Part shown: positions 10,901 through 21,269 of the stretch, in pieces
Layout: every line of letters begins with the position of its first letter
How positions within the stretch are numbered: position 1 is the first letter of the stretch
Assembly (NCBI GenBank): GCA_021029095.1
Contig: JAJOHG010000077.1
Span: 59,277 to 123,276 of the forward strand
Origin: Phellopilus nigrolimitatus
Taxonomy: Eukaryota > Basidiomycota > Agaricomycetes > Hymenochaetales > Hymenochaetaceae
Length of the DNA: 64,000 nucleotides
Reading direction: 5' to 3'
Program-made: the position numbers and the translations under genes
The notes under the pieces: generated by a model
Databases searched by the model: none
The model's input: the letters and a program-made list of their open reading frames with translations, nothing else
What the model was told of the DNA's origin: nothing

Positions 10901-11375
10901 TGTACTCATACACCTCGTCGTGCCCCTGCGCCGGACGCACTGCGGAGTCGAGCACGATCGAGTGCGTCTTCGACACCAACTCTGGGGAGGAGGGTGCAAC
11001 CTGCGCGGCGCATATGCCCGCGTGTACCATGTCAATCCATATTGCTTTTGTGCTTATGTGCTTATGTGCGTTGGGGTCATTGCTGATTCAAATTGTATTT
11101 CCATGCATACATAAATATAACATAAAAATGAACGAACTGCCTCCTCAGACCTGTGAACTACCCACGGGTATTAAAAATCGAGAATTCTCAACCCGGACCC
11201 GCGACAAACCGTTTCCCACGGTTCACCCGTGTACGGGTGATCCGTGAATACGGATCTGTAGTCCAGGTCGGGTCACGGGTACCCACGAGTTCTAGGGACT
11301 CGTGGTATGCCCTACTGCGCGATCATTATTATATTTCTTTCTATTATACTTTTACTTATTACACACTAAACTAGT

Positions 11376-11515
11376 TTACCTTGTATTAGGTTAGTTAAAG
11401 ATATAGACATTTGCACCGCCGCACGATCGACTGAACTTACCTTGTATTAGGTTAGTTAACAATATAGACATTTGCACCGCCGTGCGATCGACTGAGCTTA
11501 CCTTGTATTAGGTTG
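11376..11515. repeat. 61-bp tandem repeat, 2.3 copies
   Basis: A unit beginning ttaccttgtattaggttagt and ending cgatcgactga occurs at about 11376-11437 and 11438-11498, with a third partial unit to about 11515. Only a few substitutions separate the copies. It starts 60 bp right of the hAT element end. Confidence 0.8.
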
Positions 11516-11559
11516 TCTCTCGCGCGGATCCTGTCTCACCCTGCAAAAGAAGGCCAAGT

Positions 11560-12290
11560 GTGACGGACGAAAGTGTAGTCAGTTCTGCTGAAGAGCAACC
11601 TGTGGATGATGATGGTGACGACCGTCGTGACAAGACATTCTGGCCTGCGTTACCTTCTCTTCCTCCTGTGGGCGATGGAATTAGGCGTACAGGATTGCTG
11701 AACATGCGCCCGAACCCCATGCTTGTCTCACGCTGGAGGACCAGTCCAGTACGCTCGACGCATTCATCAGACAGTACGCCTAATCTTGTCGACGACGACA
11801 CGGATGAGGGCACATCCGACGAACATCCCGCTACGCCGGAGAACAATGGCAGTACCCCAGAAGCTGTGGAGAGCACAGAGACCAGTCATGACATGCCGCC
11901 GAACTCTGATGATGATGAGGAGAATGAGAACGACGTGGAAAACACTGCTTGTTTGTCGAAGAGACTGACGGTCTCCACTTTCAAGAGCTTTGGTCTCATC
12001 GCGAAACCGAGCCCCTTAGCATTGTCGAAGCGTGTCTGAGCGCTGCCAGCACCGATAGCAGATCCCGATTGTGAGGAACTAAACCCTCTGGCGCCCAGTG
12101 AGCCAATGTCACCTAAGCGAAAGCGCCGCAAACACACCCCCACACCTTCCCCTACTCAGCCATTACATGGAGCGTTGGCTGCACTTCTAGGAATAGTCAG
12201 AAGAGAAATTCCGAGCCTGAGAATGCCATTCTTATCTCATCTAGCCACAATAGAGGAAGGCTATGTACGACGCATGAGAGTGTAGCCAGT
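11560..12290 (+). pseudogene. Acidic ORF with one in-frame TGA
   Basis: An ORF starts at 11560 (MTDESVVSSAEE) and runs 159 residues to a TGA at 12037-12039. It is rich in Asp, Glu, Ser and Thr (DDDTDEGTSDE, NSDDDEENENDVEN). The same frame stays open after the TGA to about 12282 and contains a basic patch (SPKRKRRKHTP), so the ancestral protein was probably longer and nuclear. From about 12172 the DNA matches 9100-9180, but the conserved reading frame there is a different one. No known domain. Confidence 0.4.
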
Positions 12291-12406
12291 CCTCGTTGTC
12301 ACTAGGTAATGCTTGAGCTGGTATAGGCAGTCTTCTCGTGGATGTTGCGAAGAGCTGCCCCTAGATGCCTTCGATTCCTGGTCAACTCATTAGCTCTTGC
12401 GTAGTA

Positions 12407-12838
12407 AAGCATTCCATGGAGTTGCTAATGCCCTAATCAACATAACGACTCAAAGTGATATAGACTGACTCGTACCGACGTAGCTCCAGCTTGTTCAGTT
12501 CAGGGTACTGGAAGATGCAATGAAACATGTCTGACTGCTCATTGTTATGGGGAGCAAGGACAATGAAATATACAACATTCTCGAGAGTGTTGAGTACGTT
12601 TTGTGAGACCAGTACTAGTCGAGCATTTCATGAAGTTGCTAAAGCCCTAATTAACATAAAGACTCAAAGTGATATAGACTGACTCGTACCGACGTAGCTC
12701 CAGCTTGGTCAGTTCAGGGTGCTGGAAGATGCAATGAAGCATGTCTGACTGCTCATTGTTGTGGGGAGCAAGGACAATGAAATATACAACATTCTCGAGA
12801 GTGTTGAGTACATTTTGTGAGACCAGTACTAGTCGAGC
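12407..12838. repeat. 214-bp tandem duplication
   Basis: The block starting gcattccatggagttgct (about 12407) is repeated from about 12621 (gcatttcatgaagttgct) with roughly 95% identity and a period of 214 bp. On the minus strand the second copy has a 65-residue ORF (12647-12844) containing LVLVSQNVLNTLENVVYFIV and HPELTKLELRR, reminiscent of leucine-rich tails of fungal F-box proteins, so this may be a duplicated gene remnant. Confidence 0.75.
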
Positions 12839-12844
12839 TTGCAC

Positions 12845-13413
12845 CAGATCTAATAAAGACCGGGACGATCACGAAAACATGCCAGTTTCATTCGAGCTAA
12901 ATGTCTGTCTCCTCTATACCCAGGGGGCTCGAGGATGTACAGTTAATTTATTCATCGGAGCAGCTGTCTGTTGTAATGTCTCACTCGTAGTCGGCTTTCA
13001 AATTTCAAGTTCATGGTTTACATATTATTATTATTTATGTTTAAATACTCGTTTCATTTCATTGGATCTCTTCCTGTGTCTCATGCCTCAGACATTTTCG
13101 ACACTGATAAATCAGCTGGGATTTCTATGAGATCTGTGCTGGCATCATCGTTGCATAGAGTTCCAAGCAGCAAACCCAAGTAGTTATAAAGGAGCAAATA
13201 TAATCACTGATATTCGGATGACATACTACAAAACAGAAGACAATACCGAGTCAATAGGGAGCGCGAAAGCAAGATACCATGGAAGGTAGGCACAACACAC
13301 GATACGTAGTACGCAAGTTTTTAAAAAACAGAGAAAGATCAACAACTGTATGCATAACCAAGACGGGATCTGTAGTCCGAATCCGAGACGAGAATGACAG
13401 CTTGTACAGATTT
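12845..13413. other. AT-rich stretch without a gene
   Basis: Only short ORFs are present. It lies downstream of the minus-strand gene at 13414-15078 and would hold its 3' untranslated region and terminator, which cannot be pinpointed by eye. Confidence 0.4.
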
Positions 13414-15078
13414 CTATTCTAGTACAAGAGGATTATTGAGGGGATCATCCGGAAGGCCCGTGTATCCTGTAGGCAAGCGCGAAATAATCGTGTCAAACTC
13501 AACGTCCGTTGGATACTCCGTGGACGCCGCCGAGGCTATCGACAAACCCATGCCATCGTCACTACGGGACGTACCATCCACCGAAAAAGCAGTAGAGCTT
13601 GCAGCATCGTCCACCGAAACTGCAGTTGAGCTTAAATCCGAGGGCAAGCTAGCTGAACCGACAGAAGGAGCTAAATCGGCAGAAGGATCTGAAACAGAAG
13701 AAGGTCCGTGAGGAAACAGAAAGTGGGAAGTAAGCATTGTAGTCGCAGACACGGGGGACTGAGGCGCAGGTGCGAGAGACTGATATTCAGGTGCCGGGGA
13801 CTGAGGCGTAGACGCGGGCGATTGAGGCGCGGGCGCGGGCGACTGAGGCGTCGACTCGGGCGATTGAGGCGCATGCGCGGGCGACTGAGGCGCGGACGTG
13901 GACGACTGAGGCGCGGACGCGGATGACTGAAGCGTGGGCGACTGAGGCGCGGGCGCGATGGACGGACGCGTGGACGAAAGAGAATGAAACGAGGAACGAG
14001 CCGGTGTATACGAAGGTGCGGGCGGGATTACGGCAGTAGATCCCGCAATGTGCGTCGCGTCAGACGTATGTGTAGAGGTTGACTCTACGGGAGTAGGAAT
14101 GGATGACAGCGACGGAATGGATGACAGCGACGGATTATTGTCTTCGTTAGCAACGGGACGGTTTGATGCCACAGATGCAAGGGGAAAAGATGCGGAAGCA
14201 GTATTTGAAACGTGAGCCATGGCGGGCAATGGCAGCGGCCTGGCGCGAATAGGTGTAGAACTCGCTGGCATCCTGAGCCAGGCAGATATCCTCCTCGACA
14301 ATGGAGCCTGGACAGGGGGAGCCTCACTCGGCGAAGATTCGCCAGAAGCATGTCTAGACGACGAAGTCCTTTCGACTGGAAAAGTCGCAGTCGTTGACGG
14401 CTCAACAGGGTGAGGCGAGGGATAAATAAATGACGTTTGTGCCGCGGATTCCATGCGTGCATTGGGAGGAGCCGATCTATGTAACCTGTCAGTCGTTGGG
14501 TCTTAAAATACACATATACAAAAAACTTACGGATTAGGGTCCACAACGCGAGTTGGAATATCGGCACTAAAAAATATGTGAGAATGAATTTGGTGCGGAA
14601 TGTGTAATGAAGAGTACATACGTTGCGGCCAAATCGGCGAGGGTCATATCGACCCTGAAAACGGCCCCGCGTCTGACGGCATCGTTGAACGCCAGTGTCG
14701 CCTGAGCCCTGCTGGAGTATCGTTGCATAGACTGACCCGGCACCCCGTCTGTTAGAGCCGTGGCTTCGTCTCTACAATTTCATCAGTTTAAAATTCATAA
14801 GTAAAAGCGGCCACTCACTCGCTGCGAAATAGTCCAACGTCTCGCCCTACGAAGACCACATACCAATGCGTATTAAGGTCCGCAGCGAGAGTAAAAGAGG
14901 CTTCAAGCAATTCCTGTGTCTCCGAAAAAATGGCATCGACGTCAAGACCGGAGACAATGACTACAGCCTGGGCAAAAGCGACAATGACAGTGGCGGAGAC
15001 GCGGAGCAGCAGGACAAATAACAAAACGAGGACACGGTTTGGCGCGCGCGCGACTCTAGGCGGCGGGTTATCTGGCAT
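13414..15078 (-). CDS. RNase H1 N-terminal (viroplasmin-like) domain protein with APQSP repeats
   Basis: Four exons read cleanly: 14819-15078, 14622-14771, about 14530-14572, and about 14475 to 13414. The start MPDNPPPRVARAPNRV is followed by a strongly hydrophobic segment (VLVLLFVLLLRVSATVIVAF) that could be a membrane anchor. Next comes a motif typical of the RNaseH1_N/Cauli_VI domain: WYVVFVGRDVGLFRSE across the first intron to ALTDGVPGQSMQRYSSRAQA and FNDAV. This small domain binds RNA-DNA hybrids or dsRNA in RNase H1; many Agaricomycete proteins carry it without an RNase H catalytic part, as here. The long C-terminal exon is Ser/Pro/Ala-rich with about eight imperfect copies of a 7-8 residue APQSP unit (13750-13960). 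No catalytic domain is seen. Function unknown. Confidence 0.7.
13750..13965 (-). repeat. Coding minisatellite encoding APQSP-type units
   Basis: Within the last exon of the RNaseH1_N-like gene, a 21-24 bp unit with core gactgaggcgc (plus strand) repeats about eight to nine times. It encodes units such as APAPQSP and ASTPQSP. Copy number is likely to vary between strains. Confidence 0.8.
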
Positions 15079-15429
15079 CGTCGTTTCTGCGTGTTCTGGG
15101 CTAGACAAACATATGAGTTGTATCACCATTAGATACTAGAGGTGAGTGACTCTGACGTACCTAGTGCTTAAGAAATGATTGAGACGCTCTTTGGAGTAGT
15201 GCGGGTGATATGGGGGGATGAAACGAGGTGAACGGTCATCCTATTCATCTACCCAGCAGAAGTGTAAGTTTAGATGGTGCTTCCGTGCTAAAGGCCGATC
15301 TTTCCACGTCGATGCGGGTCATAGGGGATGTAGAAGTCTTCGAAACTCACAGGAATGCTTCTGAAGATCCTCCGAGACAGAAATACAAAGTAGCGATACT
15401 GCGCATTTATTCAAAGAATAAAATTTGTT
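15079..15429. other. Upstream region of the RNaseH1_N-like gene
   Basis: No gene supported. It should include the promoter of the minus-strand gene that starts at 15078. No clear TATA or CAAT motif can be assigned. Confidence 0.35.
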
Positions 15430-15606
15430 TGTCGACAGACTTGATGACACCAATAGCGACAGTCTGCCTCATGTCACGAACGGCGAAACGACCGAGAGGA
15501 GGGTACTCGTTGTAGCTCTCAACGCACATCGGCTTCGAAGGGATAAGGTTGGCGATGCAAGCATCACCAGACTTCACGAACTTCGGCGAGGCCTCCATCT
15601 TATAGT
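15430..15606 (-). pseudogene. TEF1 (elongation factor 1-alpha) 3' exon fragment
   Basis: The minus strand encodes [40 protein letters not shown] and [17 protein letters not shown], the near C-terminal part of eEF1A, which delivers aminoacyl-tRNA to the ribosome. Similarity begins right after a splice-acceptor-like tataag, so the piece was copied from genomic DNA at an exon boundary. It stops at SVDK, before the usual Lys-rich tail; after that come unrelated residues and a stop. Upstream sequence (15613-15739) is not eEF1A. This is a stray fragment, not a functional gene. Confidence 0.88.
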
Positions 15607-15612
15607 TTGTGG

Positions 15613-16102
15613 CAACGTTAGAAGAAAAGAAGAACTGAGCGGGAGTATTTCGATCTTGAAGTAGATCTATACGAGCCTCAAAGAAACAGCACCAGAAGAA
15701 CGATACACTTCTTATGAGTTCAAAATACAAAGACTGCACAAAGGAGAACTCACGGAACGTAGCTAAGGTGGCTGGCTTGCTTTACTAGAAAAGAAGGTGT
15801 ACTTCGTTTACTTGCTTCTCTCTAAGTTCCATGGAGAAGCCCGGCTTTAAATCAGCGGTATTTGCGCGACCTCTGGAACAGCAATGAGGATTGGACACAA
15901 TATTTATTTCTTTGCTGGATGAGCATACGACACAAACGAATCGGCGGCATTCAAAAAGCGAGCTCAGTAGATGTAGCATTGAGTCATACACCACGCATAG
16001 TAGAATCGGATTTTCTGTTGAACGATAGGAAAAAAAGAACTCGGTTAATATTTTTTGGAACAGTTTATCTTTACTTCAGTAACTTACCCTGCGTTGATTT
16101 AA
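15613..16102. other. No gene seen between TEF1 fragment and orphan exon
   Basis: Only short ORFs; no second exon for the orphan first exon at 16103-16318 could be found here, although it would be expected in this direction. Confidence 0.35.
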
Positions 16103-16105
16103 GTT

Positions 16106-16318
16106 AATCCTACTCGCCGCGAGATCTATCGAGTAGTCCACAGCACAGAGCTCATCGTCTGTCGGAAGACGGTCGGGATAATCATAAAACCATTGCTCGA
16201 AAAGGCGACGGAAAAAAGGCCCTTTTTTTTGCAAGCAGGCCGCGCGATGAAATGCTGGGTAGTGTCCACGGAGCCATATGCGCTGTTCAGGCGTCGCCCA
16301 TGTGAAGCTGAAAGCCAT
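16106..16318 (-). pseudogene. Orphan first exon of the WFNN-type family
   Basis: The minus strand encodes MAFSFTWATPEQRIWLRGHY, AFHRAACLQKKGPFFRRLFE, QWFYDYPDRLPTDDELCAV and ends at a good splice donor (caggGTAAGT). The pattern matches the start of the complete gene at 17818-20605: a Trp, an EQ-xx-WL phrase, an FF-xx-L-xxx-WF phrase, then Pro and acidic residues. In the complete gene the next exon begins RIKAWFNNHS; nothing like it follows here. Either the gene is truncated or distant exons were lost. Confidence 0.6.
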
Positions 16319-17124
16319 ACGAAATATGTTGAGGATTGTCTAAATTGACTGCGAGATAAGCTCTTCATATAATTCTGCAACAACTCACTTTTTTTTCTCT
16401 TCGCCTCGGCATTATTCAGGGTGAAACGAGACTTCGGGATCCTCAGGGCAGATCAAATCAAGGATAAGGCCTGTTACATTAGTCGGTGGAATCTAAATAA
16501 AGGTCGTTGGTAGCGAAGGAAGTGGTGCCGTCGTGCGTGAAAGACACGTACAGCATCGCGCACGGAAGCGCTCGAGGCGTGAGAACTAACTACCGAGTAC
16601 GACCTATATACGGAATGAACTCATGACACGCAGCGATTTTGACATAGGGTGCGCCGTTCATTTTGTGAGTCGCGCTTTCTCACAATACGCAGCGTTTCTG
16701 ACAAGATTACACCGTTCCCCGTTTTCTCTGTGGGACAAGCACACCTCTCGGATGACGCTCCATCTCCTGATCGCAACGCTCGACATCGCATTCCCAACCA
16801 CGAATTCTTGGACATGTGGCTCGCACATTTTTGTAAAGAGGAGAGTGATGCAGGCGCTCTCAATGCACCCAGCACAACACTCGTATCAACATGATAATAT
16901 ATTGGCCTGTTAAGAGACGACCTCCTCATCTATCCCCCCCTTAATACGAGGCTATTCGCCTTCCCCATCAACCCGTCCCTTCTCGAGCAGGTAAACAATT
17001 CACTTGTCACCGCAGAAGTCAATAATAAAGTTGAACCATACGCCTTATGTACCACCTTCTGATACGCTATAAGAATGAATGAATATTATATATCGCACGT
17101 CTTAAGCACAAGCACTTACTCGGG
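16319..17124. other. Spacer between two orphan exons, one weak plus-strand frame
   Basis: A plus-strand frame at 16649-16894 (RNARHRIPNHEFLDMWLAHF) can be followed in part to about 16990 (LLRDDLLIYPPLNTRLFAFP) past stops. It may be a relic of a gene, but no family is recognised. Confidence 0.25.
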
Positions 17125-17127
17125 CTG

Positions 17128-17347
17128 TCTTTCGAACTTGATACATGCGCGCGGCGTGCACCGAATAGTTTGTGGCCGCAAGCTCGACATCCGTTGCAGG
17201 TCGGGGAGGGAATACGCGAAACCAGTCGTCGTACAGCGAGTGAAAGAATAATGTTGTCGTATCTCTCTGGTACGCACGATGGAAATATGGGTAGCGTTCC
17301 AAAAGCCAAACGTGTTGTTCGTATGTTGCCCACGCAATCCGAGCCAT
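17128..17347 (-). pseudogene. Second orphan first exon of the WFNN-type family
   Basis: Minus-strand exon encoding MARIAWATYEQHVWLLERYP, FHRAYQRDTTTLFFHSLYDD, WFRVFPPRPATDVELAATNY and ending at a clean donor (cccgaGTAAGT). It aligns in pattern with 16106-16318 and with the first exon of 17818-20605 but is much diverged. No downstream exon with a WFNN motif is seen toward lower coordinates. It lies head to head with the complete gene, 470 bp apart. Confidence 0.6.
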
Positions 17348-17817
17348 GCTGAATACGCAGCGTAATGATGATTGTTGGAAGACAAGTCAGTAGGTGGCTC
17401 CCCTACGACTTCGCTGTCCTGGTCACGAGGTGTCGCAGCGAACTTAAATTCAACATTTCCTTTACGAATGGAGATTAAAACACGTGTATTGCGATCACGG
17501 TGGATATGGCATTGCCGTTGTTCCCTATGCGATCTGAAACGTACATTGGAGAAAGACTGTTGATGCAAATCGCTTGAGTTGCGGGAGAATAAAAAAAGAT
17601 TGACCAATTTGATCATACCTATCAGAAAAAAGGAAAGCAAGATTCACGTCAACAGGACACCACGGAGATTTGATCCTCACGACTTCTTGAAAATAATACA
17701 GGACTTGATATAGTTGACCACAGCGAACGCTGGTCTGTTTGATTAGTGGTAAACATTCGCGTATCACCCCATATCACGTATCACCCCATATCGCAGCTTT
17801 GCGTCTTCTCATTCACA
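17348..17817. promoter_or_regulatory. Shared upstream region between divergent family members
   Basis: 470 bp between the divergent starts at 17347 (minus) and 17818 (plus). A short direct repeat, gtatcaccccatatcac, occurs just upstream of the plus gene (about 17760-17793). No core promoter element is certain. Confidence 0.35.
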
Positions 17818-20605
17818 ATGCCCGGACGCAAATGGGCAGAAGGTCGCTCTCTCAAACTCTTGACTGACAACATCGCTGCCTATGAGAAAGCACAGGACGA
17901 CAAATCGTTGAAGGTCTTTTTCATCGACTTTTTCATTGTCTGGTTCCGAGAGATCCCGACCCCGCCGTCTGTCAACAGAGAGATGCAGATCGCGTTCATA
18001 AAAAAGGTGAGCTTTTGTGAGCATGAAAGTGAAGGAAATACGAACTCACTTTTTGCCAGCGTATCAAAGCCTGGTTCAACAATCACAGCGGTGCCCGAGG
18101 CGACAAGCGTCTTCAAGGAGGGCGCACCATTCGAAAAGCCTTGGAAGCTTTGGTCATCGGCAAGGGTCCATCGCGCAAAAAGCAAAAACTTCAGCCTGTC
18201 CAGGCGTACTCTGAGCTGTACTGGCGTGACAAGCTGCGCGGTCCGATCTTAGAGGCATGGGAGGACGAGAAGAGGAAGAATACGGCCCTTTCACACAGAG
18301 ACTATATCGCGTTCATGAACGCGAAGCTCAGGATTCTTTTACAGAACGAAACTCCGGAGGTCCAGGCACTTGTTGAGGAGCATCGCAGCAAAGCTTCCAA
18401 CATCGCTGAGCCTGCGGATACCGCTCTACTTCATGCTGGCGAAGAGGTCTTGCCAAAGGTTGAGCAAACTCGCCTCTCGAGTGCACGCGCGAAACAGATG
18501 TGAGTTTTTGGAGCATCTCAGAATTCAAACGACAGGATACTGAGACGTGTTTCAGGTGTATCGATAACTTGCAGCCAGTCTTAGCAGAGCTAGTATCGAC
18601 CATCTACGAGCACACCGGACTAGTGTCCTTCGTCGTGGTTGGTGGCCCACAACCTGGACGCGACGGACGCTCAGTCGTGTATACGTAAGTATTTGTCTCT
18701 ATTTGCGAGTTTTTACTCAACATACCTACAGTGTCTCTTCTGGGTGCACCATTGACACCGAGCAACGATTCGAAGAGTACCATCCCCACTTCAAACAACA
18801 GGTGCATGGGCCGTTTAAACAATTCGCTCGAGACTGCTATAGTGAGTTTTCATATGCTTACACGGCCACTCGTATAAGAAACCTAATATATTTCACTTGC
18901 TTGTAGACGATGAGCAGCGCAAAAATTTGAGCCTCAAACCTCTCTGCGAGCCGACCTACACAACGGATGAGTATCTATCGGACATCTTCGCTCCTGAAGA
19001 TCCAGAGCCGGCTTCTGCGTCGATCCCTGTGGCTGTTGCGCTGTCCTCGGTCGTTGATGGTTTCGGTGTGACACCTCCTTCGCTGTCTTCTTCCGTCTTC
19101 GATTCTGCTTCCAAGAAGAGGAAGCGCACGAAATCAAAAGATGCTGAAGCTAATTCGGACTCGGATGAATCAGACGACGACTTCGACTTTCCGCTCCTGC
19201 TTGAAGACTCCGACGATGGCGTCGACGACTTCATTGACATCGGCCCCTTCGCTGCGAAACCTCCTTTCAGTCCTACTTCGGCAGATGATGTCGGTCTTGA
19301 TGTCGTCGCGCAGCGCGTTGATGAAAGCGGCGCAAAATATGTGAAGATCCGTGGCCGTGATGGATGGATCACAGATTACGAACTCATTCGCCTGCGGAAC
19401 ATCGGGCGTAATAACGCTCTTATGCGCTCAATGGACATTTCAGACACCACATACTCCATTCCTACGCTTATCCCTCAAAAATACTCTGTCGACAAGACCG
19501 CGGAAGTGTTATTCCCCCGCAAGAGTTTACCTCGTCACGCGAAAAACGGTTTTACTTAGTAGGTCGCTGTCTCGTCGTATTTTATACTGTGTGCTCATCT
19601 ATATACTTGCAGCGAACTTGATGTTGCAGACAAGGACGTCAATGACGGCCTTGTCGTTTTTGATGATCAGCGCGATCGCTATGACCGCTCAAGCTTTTTA
19701 TTATCCGCCGACCAGGATAGCCGTCGCGAGAGCGTAGTGCCGACGCCGCTTTATGAGCCAGTCACGTCTTTCGCCATCGACCCCTCTACAACACTCACAG
19801 CAGCGCACGCACATACGCAATATGTAGCTCCGCCGACGCCGACGCCTCCATCCACGCCTGTTGCCGTGCACGAGGTCGCGTCCATCAACGTCAATGAGCT
19901 ACCGGACTGGCTTCAGGTCCCAGGTCAACACATGCTCGATAACTTTCGCGGTGTGGACGAAGACGATATTTTAAGCAACTGGTTCGCGATTGAGAAGTCT
20001 CTAGCAGAAACAACGGTACGACACTCACATATCTCATTAACGTATCCAGTATCTAAACTTCTTGTTAGCTATCTAATCAGCTTATGGGTACGCATGATCG
20101 ACCGACGGAAGTTCCGGCTTGGACGAGGGCGAAGCGGAACACAAACAGTACTCCCAAGCTAGACCTCGATACCTTCCCTCCAAAATGGCGCTCATGGTGG
20201 TCCTCTCTTCAGCCCTTCTGGCGCCCGCAGGAGGGTATGGATTGGCCTTTGGGATTCGCCGAGCCTGCGAATGAAGAGTGGCTACACGTTAGGAAGGCAG
20301 GGAAAAATGGTATTTTTCTTATCGTACTCACCCTCTATTGGTGGCGTATCGCAGCCGAGACTGATGCGCAGAAGGCAGAGTATCGTTCTGCTCTTGAGGA
20401 CGTGGCGTGGGTCTTCGCTAGACTCGCGTCACTGCCACCACCTCTCGCAATCAGTTCGACTACACCCACTCGTCACCGCCCGAAGCCGTCGCGCAAGGAA
20501 GGCTCAACTGCTACCGGTACGACCTCGCCTGCCACTAGATCCAGGATTAGCAAATCGGCACCGGGTGAGAAAAATGTACTGCGTCGGTCAGGAAGGAAGG
20601 TTTAG
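17818..20605 (+). CDS. Agaricomycete-specific nuclear-type protein with a WFNN motif
   Basis: Seven exons joined by clean GT-AG introns: 17818-18006, 18060-18497, about 18557-18684, about 18731-18839, about 18907-19558, about 19612-20015, about 20081-20605. The N-terminus (KWAEGRSLKLL, FFIDFFIVWFREIP) leads into RIKAWFNNHSGARGDKR, which resembles the recognition helix of a homeodomain (WF-N), then AYSELYWRDKLRGPILEAWE. A long acidic, Ser-rich middle with a KKRKR basic patch follows (about 19110). The C-terminal part has LPDWLQVPGQHMLDNF and a Trp-rich block (FPPKWRSWWSSLQPFWRPQE, VRKAGKNGIFLIVLTLYWWR). I know this architecture as a large family of unknown function in mushroom genomes. DNA binding is inference from the WFNN phrase only. 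The frame appears uninterrupted. Confidence 0.65.
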
Positions 20606-20783
20606 TGAGCGCATCTGTCGTTTTCTCATCAAGTCTACTGTTCTCGGTCCGTCGTACCCCCTTTTTTTTGTCCCTTCACTATTATCCTTCAATTTTTATC
20701 CTATTGCGTGACGCCATTATCAAAAAAAAAGCCCTACAATCTCTATTTCTTGCTGTCTTGTCGCCTTTACTCCATCACTAATA

Positions 20784-21252
20784 ATGTTGCACCGTCGAGT
20801 CTCTGTCGCATCGCGTGCTCCCCCTTCCCCTTTCTTGTTCTTGCCGTGTCGCCGTCGCGTCGCACGCCCCCCCATTTCTTGTCCCCGCCGCGTCGAGTCG
20901 CTGTCGCGTCACGTGCTCTCCCCCCATTTCTTGTCCCCGCCGCGTCGAGTCGCTGTCGCGTCGCGTGCTCTCCCTTCCCTTTTCTTGTTCTCGCCGTGTC
21001 GCTGTGGCATCGCGCGCCCCCCATTTCTTGTCCCCGCCGCGTGTCCCCATTTCTTGTCCTCGCCGTGTTGCTGTCGCATCGCGTGCCACCATTTGCTTGT
21101 TCTTGTCGTGTCGTGGCCGCATTGCGTGCCCCCACTTTCTTATTCCCGCCGCGTCGCGTGTCCCCCGCCGAGTCGCTCCCATGTCGCGTGCATTCCCATT
21201 CCTTTTTATCGCTAGAAAAACTAATATTGTTACCGCTGTGTCTGCTGCGTCG
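20784..21252. repeat. GC-rich minisatellite, left part
   Basis: Degenerate tandem repeats of a pyrimidine-rich unit of roughly 25-60 bp with cores cgccgcgtcgagtcgctgtcgc and ccatttcttgtcc. Long open frames on both strands here are by-products of the repeat. The array is cut by the hAT transposon at 21253 and resumes at 27502. Confidence 0.85.
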
Positions 21253-21269
21253 TAGGGCATAGCACGGGT

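Larger units (their letters stand above)
9202..11314. mobile_element. Non-autonomous hAT element carrying CCT2 and ARPC3 fragments
   Basis: A 2113-bp element ending in perfect 18-bp inverted repeats TAGGGCATACCACGAGTC and flanked by the exact 8-bp duplication ctgcgcga (9194-9201 and 11315-11322). Its left 170 bp matches the right end of the MITE at 4796-5258 and the left end of the element at 6558-8731; its right 170 bp, including the subterminal hairpin at about 11216-11246, matches their other ends. The 1.7-kb interior is a patchwork of host gene pieces on both strands: a CCT2 fragment on minus, an unknown minus-strand segment at 9897-10124, an unknown open frame at 10237-10527 and an ARPC3 fragment on plus. 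No transposase. Confidence 0.93.

Noticed and set aside
17116..17640. 174-residue minus ORF overlapping the second orphan exon
   Set aside because: It is in a different frame from the family-matching exon at 17128-17347 and shows no recognisable pattern.
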